Shown here: positions 43,611-52,693 of the stretch, piece after piece | How positions within the stretch are numbered: position 1 is the stretch's first letter | How the letters are laid out: each line of letters starts with the position of its first letter | Origin: Cellulophaga sp. Hel_I_12 | GTDB lineage: Bacteria > Bacteroidota > Bacteroidia > Flavobacteriales > Flavobacteriaceae | Length of the DNA: 64,000 nt | Direction: 5' to 3' | NCBI RefSeq assembly: GCF_000799565.1 | Contig: NZ_JUHB01000001.1 | Span: forward strand, 1,801,501-1,865,500 | Program-made: the position numbers and the translations under genes | Notes under the pieces: model-generated | Database searches by the model: none | Seen by the model: only the letters and a program-made list of their open reading frames with translations | Told to the model about the DNA's origin: nothing

Positions 43611-43692
43611 TTAGAGGTTATCGTAGTTGCGTTCTGTGCAAAAATCAACATTTAAAGTTAGAACACAAATTTCACTAATTTTTAACTGCCAC

Positions 43693-43725
43693 TTTGACAG
43701 AACACCGTTAAAAATAGTATCTTTG
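43693..43725 (+). promoter_or_regulatory. Complete Bacteroidota promoter of miaB
   Basis: TTTG (43693-43696) and TATCTTTG (43718-43725) are separated by 21 nt, agreeing with the -33 TTTG/-7 TAnnTTTG consensus. Transcription should start near 43730, which rules out an earlier start codon for the gene. Confidence 0.7.
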
Positions 43726-43761
43726 ACCCTTTACAAATTTTTTGATTGTTATTCGTATTCC

Positions 43762-45216
43762 ATGGCCGAGAAAATTATAGATGAAGCACTACAAGGGCAA
43801 TCGCTTGTATTAGACAAAACTTTAGGCAATAACCGTAAGCTTTACATTGAAAGTTATGGTTGTGCTATGAATTTTTCAGATAGTGAAATTGTCGCCTCCA
43901 TACTTGCAAAAGAGGGTTTTGATACAACGCAAGAATTAGAGGAGGCAGATCTAGTTCTGGTGAATACCTGTTCGATTCGAGAAAAAGCCGAATTAACAGT
44001 TCGTAAGCGTTTACAAAAATTTAATGCCATCAAAAAAACACGCCCGCATTTAAAAGTTGGCGTTTTGGGATGTATGGCCGAGCGTTTAAAAAGTAAGTTT
44101 TTAGAAGAAGAAAAAATTGTGGATATGGTGGTGGGGCCTGATGCCTACAAAGATTTACCCAATTTAATTCAAGAGATTGATCAGGGCCGTGATGCTGTCA
44201 ATGTAATTTTATCTAAAGAAGAAACCTACGGCGACATTAGTCCGGTTCGTTTAAATACAAATGGTGTTAGTGCCTTTGTTTCGATTACGCGTGGTTGCGA
44301 TAATATGTGTACTTTTTGTGTCGTACCTTTTACTAGAGGTAGAGAACGTAGCCGTGAACCACACTCTATTTTACAAGAAATTCAAGATCTTTCCGATAAA
44401 AATTTTAAAGAAATTACCTTATTAGGTCAAAATGTAGATAGCTATTTATGGTATGGTGGCGGACTCAAAAAAGAGTTTGTCAATGCTACAGAAATGCAAA
44501 AAGCAACGGCCGTAAATTTTTCTAGCTTATTGGAAATGGTAGCCAAGGCGTTTCCTAAAATGCGGATACGTTTTTCTACCTCTAATCCTCAAGATATGAC
44601 CCTTGATGTCATTAAAACCATGGCGAAATTTGATAATATTTGTAATCATATTCACTTACCCGTGCAAAGTGGCAGTAATCGTATTTTGAAGGAAATGAAC
44701 CGATTACACACCATTGAGGAGTACCTAACTTTGATTGAAAATATTCGCAAAATTATTCCTGATTGTGCCATATCTCAAGATATGATTGCTGGTTTCCCTA
44801 CCGAAACTGAAGAGGACCACCAAGCCACGCTCGAAGTGTTAAGAAAGGTGAAGTACGATTTTGGATATATGTACGCCTATTCTGAAAGACCAGGCACCAT
44901 GGCCGGCAGAAAGCTCGAAGATGATGTACCTGAAGCAACTAAAAAAAGAAGATTGGCAGAAATTATTGCCGTACAACGCGAAAGTGGCCATTTTAGAACC
45001 AAACAACATGTAGGTAAAATTGAAGAGGTTTTAATAGAAGGACATTCAAAAAAATCGGATGCAGATTGGATGGGAAGAAATTCTCAAAATGCGGTTGTGG
45101 TATTTCCAAAAGGATCCTATACTGTAGGTGATTTTGTGCAGGTAGAAATTATCGATTGTACTAGCGCTACATTATTAGGACGCCCAGTCCTTCGAACTCC
45201 CAAGGGGGAACTTTAA
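43762..45216 (+). CDS. miaB: tRNA-2-methylthio-N6-dimethylallyladenosine synthase
   Basis: 484 residues from ATG 43762. Longer in-frame reading to 43627 is excluded by the promoter at 43693-43725. The N-terminal UPF0004 domain has [23 protein letters not shown] and VLGCMAER, whose three Cys hold one 4Fe-4S cluster. The radical SAM motif is [13 protein letters not shown] domain closes the protein. It adds the methylthio group at A37 of tRNAs reading UNN codons. The last residues (RTPKGEL) and the stop codon lie inside a repeat arm (45198-45217). Confidence 0.96.
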   Translation: MAEKIIDEALQGQSLVLDKTLGNNRKLYIESYGCAMNFSDSEIVASILAKEGFDTTQELEEADLVLVNTCSIREKAELTVRKRLQKFNAIKKTRPHLKVGVLGCMAERLKSKFLEEEKIVDMVVGPDAYKDLPNLIQEIDQGRDAVNVILSKEETYGDISPVRLNTNGVSAFVSITRGCDNMCTFCVVPFTRGRERSREPHSILQEIQDLSDKNFKEITLLGQNVDSYLWYGGGLKKEFVNATEMQKATAVNFSSLLEMVAKAFPKMRIRFSTSNPQDMTLDVIKTMAKFDNICNHIHLPVQSGSNRILKEMNRLHTIEEYLTLIENIRKIIPDCAISQDMIAGFPTETEEDHQATLEVLRKVKYDFGYMYAYSERPGTMAGRKLEDDVPEATKKRRLAEIIAVQRESGHFRTKQHVGKIEEVLIEGHSKKSDADWMGRNSQNAVVVFPKGSYTVGDFVQVEIIDCTSATLLGRPVLRTPKGEL

Positions 45217-45312
45217 AACATTATGTAAAATGACGAATAATAATACGGTTACAATTAAAAAATCAAGTTTTTCGTGCCTAGCACAAAAAATTTATAATTC
45301 CCCCTTTGGGGG
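45198..45312. repeat. About 115-bp element with inverted ends, overlapping the miaB stop
   Basis: The left end TCCCAAGGGGGAACTTTAAA (45198-45217) is matched by the reverse complement of the right end (45291-45312: TTTATAATT, five C, TTT, five G), with one gap and two changes. Between them lie 73 bp of AT-rich sequence without a gene. The right end leads within 15 bp to the ATG of the sigma-54 activator. The layout resembles a small non-autonomous or REP-like element. Confidence 0.7.
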
Positions 45313-45327
45313 CTAGGGGCTCTGCTT

Positions 45328-46602
45328 ATGGAATCAATACAAGCAATAAAACAACGGTTTGAAATTATTGGCAACGATTTAAAACTAAATCGCGCCATCG
45401 AAAAGGCTATTCAAGTAGCTCCTACTGATATTTCGGTCTTAGTTACGGGCGAAAGTGGTGTTGGAAAAGAAGCTATCCCCAAGATAATTCATGCTTTATC
45501 CCATAGAAAACATGCCAAATATATTGCCGTAAACTGCGGTGCAATTCCTGAGGGAACTATTGACAGTGAATTATTTGGCCATGAAAAAGGAGCTTTTACA
45601 GGAGCAACCACCACCCGTAGTGGTTATTTTGAAGTGGCAGATGGCGGTACTATTTTTTTAGATGAAGTAGGCGAATTGCCCTTAACCACTCAAGTGCGTT
45701 TATTACGTGTTTTAGAAAATGGAGAGTTTTTAAAAGTAGGATCTTCTCAAGTGCAAAAAACAAATGTGCGCATCGTAGCCGCCACAAATGTGAATATGTT
45801 TGAAGCGATTAAAAAAGAGAAGTTTAGAGAGGACTTGTATTATAGATTAAGTACCGTCGAAATTAATATTCCTCCTTTAAGAGAAAGAAAAGAAGATATT
45901 CATTTGTTATTCCGAAAGTTTGCCTCCGATTTTAGTCAAAAATACAAAATGCCGACCATTCGTTTAGATGATGATGCAATTCATATATTATTAAAATACA
46001 GGTGGCCTGGAAATATTCGCCAATTGCGAAATATTGCCGAACAAGTATCGGTTTTAGAAGAAAAGAGAACTATTTCGATTGCAACGTTGTCAAGTTACTT
46101 ACCCAATGCTAGCGATTCTAATTTACCCGCCGTTATTGGCAAACAAAAAAGTGAAGGCGATTTTAGCAACGAACGTGAAATTTTATATAAGGTTTTGTTT
46201 GATATGAAAGCCGATTTAAACGATGTTAAAAAATTAACGCTAGAATTACTTAAAAATAATGATACCGGGAAAGTACAAGAAGAAAACCAGAAATTAATTC
46301 GCAAAATATACGGTAATCAAGACGCAGAAGAAGAATTTACCCAAGAGGAAGAAGCCGCCAATGAATTACTGCAATTACCCAACACATCAACAGAAAATAC
46401 CTTTCATAAAGCTGCTGCGGAAGATAAGTATCATTTTGCAGAAGAAATTGAAATAGAAGAAACCCTATCTTTACAAGAAAAAGAGATCGAATTGATTACA
46501 AAATCGCTGGAGCGTAATAAAGGAAAGCGAAAAGCTGCTGCTGCAGAATTAGGGATTTCAGAGCGCACCTTGTATCGAAAAATTAAACAGTACGATTTAT
46601 AA
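45328..46602 (+). CDS. Sigma-54-dependent transcriptional activator (AAA+, Fis HTH)
   Basis: 424 residues with no receiver or other sensor domain. Walker A is GESGVGKE (41-48). The sigma-54 contact loop GAFTGA is intact at 88-93. Walker B is IFLDEVGE (109-116), with an arginine-finger region downstream. A Fis-type helix-turn-helix, NKGKRKAAAAELGISERTLY, ends the protein. The linker at about 255-385 is acidic and poorly conserved in type. It should open sigma-54 promoters, with activity set by its level or by a partner. It is the second gene of the miaB-secG group, and a sigma-54-like motif occurs before groES (48509-48524). Confidence 0.93.
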   Translation: MESIQAIKQRFEIIGNDLKLNRAIEKAIQVAPTDISVLVTGESGVGKEAIPKIIHALSHRKHAKYIAVNCGAIPEGTIDSELFGHEKGAFTGATTTRSGYFEVADGGTIFLDEVGELPLTTQVRLLRVLENGEFLKVGSSQVQKTNVRIVAATNVNMFEAIKKEKFREDLYYRLSTVEINIPPLRERKEDIHLLFRKFASDFSQKYKMPTIRLDDDAIHILLKYRWPGNIRQLRNIAEQVSVLEEKRTISIATLSSYLPNASDSNLPAVIGKQKSEGDFSNEREILYKVLFDMKADLNDVKKLTLELLKNNDTGKVQEENQKLIRKIYGNQDAEEEFTQEEEAANELLQLPNTSTENTFHKAAAEDKYHFAEEIEIEETLSLQEKEIELITKSLERNKGKRKAAAAELGISERTLYRKIKQYDL

Positions 46603-46628
46603 GTTGTTCGTTTTTAAAAAATATAGTC

Positions 46629-47147
46629 TTGAAAAAAATAAAAAAAATAGTACCGATTTTACTCATCGCAGTTAGCTTCTCTAGTTGCTGGATGTATAAA
46701 TTTAATGATGGTGATGTAGGCACGGCAAAAAACTTTGAAGTGAGGTTATTTCAAAACTATGCGACCCAAAGCCCTGGCTCTACCTTTGAACCTGGGCTTG
46801 AAAGAGATTTTACGCAAGCCCTACAAAATTTAATTTTAGACCAAACGAGTCTATCGCTAACTTCAAGTAATGGCGATTTACTCTACGAAGGAGAAATTAC
46901 CGAATTTCGAATTTCGCCCATGACCGCTACCGCAAACCAAACCGCTGCACAAAATAGATTATCTATGCGCGTAAATGTGCGTTTTTTTAACACGACCAAG
47001 GAAGACGAAGATTTTGAAAAGCCTTTTTCATTCTTTTATGATTATCCTGCAAATGCCTCTTTTAATAGTATAAAATCTGCAGCTTTAGAGGAAATATTTG
47101 AACGTATCACACAAGATATTTTTAACGAATCACTAGCTAATTGGTAA
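46629..47147 (+). CDS. lptE: LptE-like LPS assembly lipoprotein
   Basis: 172 residues from a TTG codon at 46629, 26 bp after the activator gene. Signal and lipobox FSSC give Cys20. The GDVGTAKNFEVRLFQNYATQ start and TQALQNLILDQTSLSL resemble the LptE/LPS-assembly lipoprotein of Bacteroidota, which plugs the LptD barrel in the outer membrane. The gene context activator-lptE-TPR-secG is common in Flavobacteriaceae. The TTG start is accepted because the signal peptide begins there. Confidence 0.85.
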   Translation: MKKIKKIVPILLIAVSFSSCWMYKFNDGDVGTAKNFEVRLFQNYATQSPGSTFEPGLERDFTQALQNLILDQTSLSLTSSNGDLLYEGEITEFRISPMTATANQTAAQNRLSMRVNVRFFNTTKEDEDFEKPFSFFYDYPANASFNSIKSAALEEIFERITQDIFNESLANW

Positions 47148-47156
47148 CAAAAGGTT

Positions 47157-48071
47157 ATGAATGTATCTGATTTTACTTATTTATTACAACATCCTGAAAA
47201 GGTTGTCTCTCCTGTACAAACCAATCAGCTTGATGATATTTTAGATGAGTTTCCTTATTTTCAAGCGGCAAGAGCCGTTCAATTAAAAGGCCTAAAAAAC
47301 CTAAATAGCTTTAAGTACAATAGTGCTTTAAAGACGACCGCGGCTTACACCGCAGATAGAGATGTTTTATTCGACCTCATTACTTCAAAACAATTTTTAC
47401 AAAACACCATTGCGAATAGTATTTCTGGTACATCGCTAAGCTTAAAAGAGCAAGAGATTGCTTTTGAAACTATTGTACCTAACGAAAAAAAAGAAAGTCT
47501 TTTAGAAGAACACGTTAAAGATAAAGCCCTACCCCAGAATGTAAAAGACGCAGAGCAGATTTTAGATCCAGCCCTGTTTACATCTAAAGATCCACAAATA
47601 GACAAAGAAATTGCGTTTAAAAAGGAACAAGAAACTAGCCTTGAATTAGGAAGCCCTTTGGCCTTTACCAAAAAAGAAAAACACTCGTTTCAAGAATGGA
47701 TGCAATTAGCCGCCAAAAAACCAATTGATCGTTCCAATAACCAACAAGTTGAACCTGAAAAGCCCACGCAAACGACGAAAAAACAAAAAGAATCTAAAAA
47801 GAAAAAATTTGATCTTATTGATCAGTTTATAGAAAATAATCCAAAAATAGTACCTAAAGAAAATACCACTGTAATCGCCGTTCAAGACGCTTTGAAAATG
47901 GATAAAACAGAGTTAATGACAGAGACTTTAGCCAAGGTATATCTCGAGCAAAAAAAATACAAAAAAGCGATTCAAGCTTTCAAAATTTTAAGTTTGAAAT
48001 ATCCAGAAAAAAGTAGTTTCTTTGCATCCCAAATAAAATTAGTACAGAAAATACAAAAAGAAAATAAATGA
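47157..48071 (+). CDS. Conserved protein with C-terminal TPR-like helices
   Basis: 304 residues, no signal peptide. The N-terminus MNVSDFTYLLQHPEKVV and the motif LDDILDEFPYFQAARAVQLKGLK are typical of a Flavobacteriia family of unknown function. The middle is Lys/Glu-rich and low in complexity. The C-terminus TLAKVYLEQKKYKKAIQAF is a TPR helix pair. It sits between lptE (9 bp) and secG (4-bp ATGA overlap), suggesting a link to envelope biogenesis. No enzymatic motif is present. Confidence 0.8.
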   Translation: MNVSDFTYLLQHPEKVVSPVQTNQLDDILDEFPYFQAARAVQLKGLKNLNSFKYNSALKTTAAYTADRDVLFDLITSKQFLQNTIANSISGTSLSLKEQEIAFETIVPNEKKESLLEEHVKDKALPQNVKDAEQILDPALFTSKDPQIDKEIAFKKEQETSLELGSPLAFTKKEKHSFQEWMQLAAKKPIDRSNNQQVEPEKPTQTTKKQKESKKKKFDLIDQFIENNPKIVPKENTTVIAVQDALKMDKTELMTETLAKVYLEQKKYKKAIQAFKILSLKYPEKSSFFASQIKLVQKIQKENK

Positions 48072-48424
48072 GCACATTTACAATATTTTTAATCCTAATC
48101 ATCATCGTGAGTTTATTATTAATGCTAGTGATAATGGTGCAGAACCCAAAAGGGGGCGGATTATCTTCACAATTTGGTGGAGGCGGAACTCAAATAGCTG
48201 GTGGTGTTAAAAAAACTGGAGACTTTTTAGATAAAAGCACATGGACCTTGGCTACCCTATTAATTGTTTTAATTTTGTTGTCTAACATTTCATTAAAAGA
48301 CAACTACACTCAAACAGAATCTAAATTATTAGATGGTAATAACATGGAGAATACACTTCCTGATGCATTACCTGAATCACTTCCTGAACCAACAGAAGGA
48401 ACACCTATTCCGGATTCAGAATAA
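48068..48424 (+). CDS. secG: Preprotein translocase subunit SecG
   Basis: 118 residues. Two membrane helices (about 3-22 and 56-75) surround the conserved loop VMVQNPKGGGLSSQFGGGG, the hallmark of SecG. The C-terminal tail is Pro/Glu-rich (LPDALPESLPEPTEG), as often in Bacteroidota. It is an accessory subunit of the SecYEG channel. Its operon ends at a strong terminator 20 bp downstream. Confidence 0.95.
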   Translation: MSTFTIFLILIIIVSLLLMLVIMVQNPKGGGLSSQFGGGGTQIAGGVKKTGDFLDKSTWTLATLLIVLILLSNISLKDNYTQTESKLLDGNNMENTLPDALPESLPEPTEGTPIPDSE

Positions 48425-48444
48425 AATTTACAAAATAGTTCACA

Positions 48445-48480
48445 AAAAATGCCAGCTTGAATGACAAGCTGGCATTTTTG
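48445..48480 (+). terminator. Strong terminator after secG
   Basis: A perfect 15-bp stem (48445-48459 with 48465-48479) around GCCAGCTTG/CAAGCTGGC, with a 5-nt loop and a T run. It separates the secG operon from groESL. Confidence 0.9.
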
Positions 48481-48508
48481 TTTTCACAAAGTGTCAGTAT
48501 AAGTGCAA

Positions 48509-48524
48509 TGGCATAATTTCTGCC
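48509..48524 (+). promoter_or_regulatory. Sigma-54-like -24/-12 motif (or dyad) before groES
   Basis: TGGCATAATTTCTGCC has GG and GC separated by 10 nt, the invariant spacing of sigma-54 promoters (consensus TGGCAC-N5-TTGCA), with a -12 half that is imperfect. It also contains the dyad ATGGCA-N7-TGCCAT, so it could instead be a heat-shock operator. Transcription from a sigma-54 start would begin near 48535, 34 nt before groES. No CIRCE element is present. Confidence 0.4.
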
Positions 48525-48568
48525 ATACCATTAGAAACAATTTGTAAATCACAATAAAAATAAATTAT

Positions 48569-48847
48569 ATGGCTAAAGTTACAATTAAACCATTGGCAGA
48601 TCGAGTACTTATTGAACCAATGGCAGCTGAAACAAAAACTGCTTCTGGACTTTATATTCCAGACACTGCAAAAGAAAAACCACAAAAAGGTAAAGTTGTT
48701 GCGGTAGGTCCAGGTACCAAAGATGAAAAAATTACTGTAAAAGTAGGAGATACTGTACTCTATGGCAAATACGCTGGCACAGAACTAAAATTAGACGGTA
48801 CGGACTACCTAATGATGCGTGAAAGTGATATTTTGGCGATCATATAA
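48569..48847 (+). CDS. groES: Co-chaperonin GroES
   Basis: 92 residues, normal length. It starts [15 protein letters not shown] and has the mobile loop [21 protein letters not shown] and [16 protein letters not shown] heptamer of GroES caps the GroEL ring. It is separated from groEL by 450 bp containing a four-helix-bundle gene and two repeat arms, unlike the usual short groES-groEL spacing. Confidence 0.98.
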   Translation: MAKVTIKPLADRVLIEPMAAETKTASGLYIPDTAKEKPQKGKVVAVGPGTKDEKITVKVGDTVLYGKYAGTELKLDGTDYLMMRESDILAII

Positions 48848-48848
48848 A

Positions 48849-48883
48849 GCTAAACGCTGTAGGCTTTAAGCTATATGCTTCTT
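48849..48883. repeat. Left heptad-phased repeat arm inside groESL
   Basis: The dinucleotide GC occurs at 48849, 48856, 48863, 48870 and 48877, exactly every 7 bp, starting 2 bp after the groES stop. Positions 48860-48883 are the inverted partner of 49247-49270 (20 of 24 bases match). Confidence 0.85.
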
Positions 48884-49234
48884 ATGAGAGATTTTAAAAA
48901 ATATGGTGTCTGGGAAATCAGTCATAAATTTACTTTACAGATTTATGCACTTACAAATAATTTTCCTTCTCAAGAAACATACGGACTTAGCTCACAGTTA
49001 AGAAGAGCTAGTACTTCAATTTCAACAAATATTTCTGAAGGATGCGGAAGAGATAGTGATGCTGAATTCAGTCGGTTTTTGACTATTGCAGTTGGCTCTG
49101 CTTCAGAAGTTGAATATCTTATTTTACTTTCGAAAGATTTGAATTATTTAGATTTAAAGACCTACGAAAAATTAAATGAAGACATCAACACCATTAAGAG
49201 AAAAATATATTCTTTAAAACAAAAATTAAATTAA
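48884..49234 (+). CDS. Four-helix-bundle protein of the 23S rRNA intervening-sequence (S23/IVP) family, inserted in groESL
   Basis: 116 residues from ATG 48884 (an ATG 9 bp upstream would add MLL, encoded by the repeat). The S23/IVP signature is clear: DFKKYGVWEISHKFTLQIY, SSQLRRASTSISTNISEGCGR, and GSASEVEYLILLSKDLNYL. Relatives are encoded in intervening sequences of 23S rRNA genes and include Avd of diversity-generating retroelements. They form basic pentameric bundles that probably bind nucleic acid. Here the gene sits between groES and groEL, flanked by inverted heptad-phased arms. No reverse transcriptase or variable repeat is nearby, so it is not a retroelement. Confidence 0.9.
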   Translation: MRDFKKYGVWEISHKFTLQIYALTNNFPSQETYGLSSQLRRASTSISTNISEGCGRDSDAEFSRFLTIAVGSASEVEYLILLSKDLNYLDLKTYEKLNEDINTIKRKIYSLKQKLN

Positions 49235-49244
49235 TAAATAATTA

Positions 49245-50926
<1,682 letters not shown>

Positions 50927-50962
50927 TGGCGAGCCGCCACAGGCATTAATTATACTAAATTT

Positions 50963-50996
50963 AAACGCTCTAACAAAAGTTAGAGCGTTTTTTTTT
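50963..50996 (+). terminator. Terminator after groEL
   Basis: AAACGCTCTAAC (50963-50974) pairs perfectly with GTTAGAGCGTTT (50979-50990) across an AAAA loop and is followed by six more Ts. Confidence 0.92.
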
Positions 50997-51131
50997 GAAG
51001 TTCTAAAGTTGTGCACTTTTCTTCATGAGTGTTTTATATTCACATTTTTCATAATTAAGCTAATTAAATTTTTTTTCAGTCAATTAAGTTACCCAAACAT
51101 GTACCATTCTTTGCGAAAGAATTCTGTGAAT

Positions 51132-51157
51132 AGCCCAAAAATTGAGCTTTTGGCTTT
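51132..51157 (+). terminator. Second terminator-like hairpin downstream of groEL
   Basis: AGCC-c-AAAA and TTTTGGCT form a stem with one bulge, followed by TTTTT. No protein gene on the plus strand ends just before it, so it could close a small RNA or be a reserve terminator. A 7-bp hairpin, ATTCTTT-GCG-AAAGAAT, lies about 30 bp upstream. Confidence 0.4.
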
Positions 51158-51205
51158 TTTATACTACCTAAATGTAAAATTCTAAATATTCCTAAAGACA
51201 CAATT

Positions 51206-51925
51206 TTAGAACCTTCCGTATTCACTATTACTTATTTTTTTAAATTCACTCTCAGATATCCACTCGTTTAAGGGGTAGTTTGATTCAATATTTATCATTG
51301 GGTTTGTTAGAATATATTCTGCAATGTAAGAAAATCGATTTTTTCCTTCATGAAGTTCTAGTATTATTCCAGGCAGACCTAAATATTCTTTTGGACCATA
51401 AGGAAAGGCTAAATCTAATGCAAACCAGGCAGTAATCTCTAAGTCATCTTCTTGTCCTAATCGATTAGTATTTTTTTGTAAAGTCACAGCTTTTTGACAT
51501 TGATAACCTAGTATTACTTTCTTCTCATCTAATATTTGCCAATTAATTATTGGTGATTCTGTTTTAACAATGTAATTTTTATTATTGATTTCTGTAACTT
51601 TATAGAGTTCTTTGGTCATAAAGTCGTAATGGAAGCAATGAGTACCTCCTATGATTAATTTTCTAGCCATATCGAGTGCTTTTGGGAAATCTCTACTCTT
51701 TTTTTTTAATAACTCGTATGTGAAAATTGAAGTATAATCATTAAAAAATAGCTTCATTTTCAAACTATCCATGTAGTAAAAAGTATCCTGAGTAAATTTA
51801 GAAACACCTTCTATTTTTTCCTTGTTTTTATGAACCTTAACTTTATAACTCAATTCATAATTTTGAGCATTCAAATTGAAAATTGAAAAAATTAAAAATG
51901 TGAACAAGTAATATCTATTAATCAT
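51206..51925 (-). CDS. GLPGLI family secreted protein
   Basis: 239 residues with signal peptide MINRYYLFTFLIFSIFNLNAQ. The defining motif appears as YLGLPGIILELHEGKNRF, preceded by ITAWFALDLAFPYGPKEY. GLPGLI proteins are Bacteroidota-specific, secreted or periplasmic, often in paralogous sets, and of unknown function. This gene stands alone, with no cotranscribed neighbour, between groEL and the HMA gene. Its surroundings and codons are more AT-rich than those of the neighbouring groEL. Confidence 0.88.
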   Translation of the reverse strand: MINRYYLFTFLIFSIFNLNAQNYELSYKVKVHKNKEKIEGVSKFTQDTFYYMDSLKMKLFFNDYTSIFTYELLKKKSRDFPKALDMARKLIIGGTHCFHYDFMTKELYKVTEINNKNYIVKTESPIINWQILDEKKVILGYQCQKAVTLQKNTNRLGQEDDLEITAWFALDLAFPYGPKEYLGLPGIILELHEGKNRFSYIAEYILTNPMINIESNYPLNEWISESEFKKISNSEYGRF

Positions 51926-52065
51926 AACTCAAAAATTTACAACTTTTAATAATTAAAGCTTTTTAAAAAAAATTAAAAAAAATAGGATAAAAATATCATC
52001 AAACAATCTATCGTATAAATTTATTAAAACGTTGTTTTTTTGGCACATTGATCTTATAAAAACCA

Positions 52066-52095
52066 AAAACGCCCCAAATTTCAATGGAGCGTTTT
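52066..52095 (-). terminator. Terminator of the HMA/TonB cluster
   Basis: AAAACGC and GCGTTTT arms (52066-52072, 52089-52095) are extended inward by CC/GG after one mismatch. The minus strand continues into GTTTTTGG. It lies 51 bp beyond the stop of the last HMA gene, with the left repeat arm between. Confidence 0.65.
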
Positions 52096-52111
52096 AAAAA
52101 ATTATAGTTTA

Positions 52112-52141
52112 GCCTAAAGCCTATTGCTTAAAGCACGTGGC
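52112..52141. repeat. Left heptad-phased repeat arm beside the HMA gene
   Basis: GC occurs at 52112, 52119, 52126, 52133 and 52140, exactly every 7 bp. The 24 bases 52112-52135 match the reverse complement of 52518-52541 at 23 positions. Confidence 0.9.
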
Positions 52142-52145
52142 TACA

Positions 52146-52502
52146 TTAATTCTTATGATCATCCTTTACTTTATCATCTCTGTATTTACAACAAGGATGT
52201 ACAGTATTGTAAGCTTCATCTGTTGCTTTTAATTCTTTGGTATCATGACCAACCGCAACAATGGCCGTTTTAATTTTCATCACATCGGTTTTGCGTTCAT
52301 CCATAATTAGGGAAAGTTGATGCGAAGGAATATCCCAAGTGGCAAATTTCACCCCTTTTACGCCTAATGCTGCTTTTTCAATACGCTCTTTGCACATCTC
52401 ACATACACCATCCACATCAAAGGATAATTTTTTATTTTTCTCTTGGGCATAACTAAATGCTGCAACGAATAGGACTACGACGGTTAAAATTGTTTTTTTC
52501 AT
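52146..52502 (-). CDS. Secreted heavy-metal-associated (HMA) domain protein
   Basis: 118 residues with signal peptide MKKTILTVVVLFVAAFSYAQ. The HMA domain binds a soft metal such as Cu(I) through C34-E-M-C37 (DGVCEMCKERIEKAALGVKGV). A second motif, HPCCKYRDD (C104, C105), lies near the C-terminus and resembles LPPCCLYD of the 208-residue HMA protein at 56.6 kb. It is the last gene of the metal cluster, separated from the TonB receptor by 191 bp of repeats, and lies between the arms of an inverted repeat (52112-52135 and 52518-52541). Confidence 0.88.
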   Translation of the reverse strand: MKKTILTVVVLFVAAFSYAQEKNKKLSFDVDGVCEMCKERIEKAALGVKGVKFATWDIPSHQLSLIMDERKTDVMKIKTAIVAVGHDTKELKATDEAYNTVHPCCKYRDDKVKDDHKN

Positions 52503-52511
52503 TTTAAAATG

Positions 52512-52555
52512 GCTTTATGCTTTAGGCAATAGGCTTTAGGCGCTATGCTCTAAGC
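52512..52555. repeat. Right heptad-phased repeat arm beside the HMA gene
   Basis: GC occurs at 52512, 52519, 52526, 52533, 52540, 52547 and 52554, seven registers of exactly 7 bp, 10 bp upstream of the HMA start codon. Confidence 0.9.
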
Positions 52556-52621
52556 GGTTCTTACTAGTTACTTTTATTGCAAGCGAAGCAATCTGTCTAA
52601 ACTTTTTCACTACCTTTTTTT

Positions 52622-52686
52622 CTTTTCACTTTTCTATTTTCTATATTTTATTTTCTATATTTTCAATTTTCGGACCTTAGACTTTT
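52622..52686. repeat. AT-rich heptamer-phased tract
   Basis: TTTTC recurs at 52623, 52630, 52637 and 52651, with variant units at 52644 and 52658, giving a 7-bp phase. It then runs into GACCTTAGACTTTT (52673-52686), a 14-mer also found at 31063-31076. It begins 8 bp after the TonB receptor stop. Confidence 0.75.
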
Positions 52687-52693
52687 GCCATCA

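Noticed and set aside
48480..48568. CIRCE element (HrcA site) before groES
   Set aside because: Neither TTAGCACTC nor GAGTGCTAA occurs. The only dyad is ATGGCA-N7-TGCCAT, which does not fit CIRCE length or sequence.
48884..49234. Avd of a diversity-generating retroelement
   Set aside because: The protein family is related, but there is no reverse transcriptase, template repeat or variable target gene in the window.
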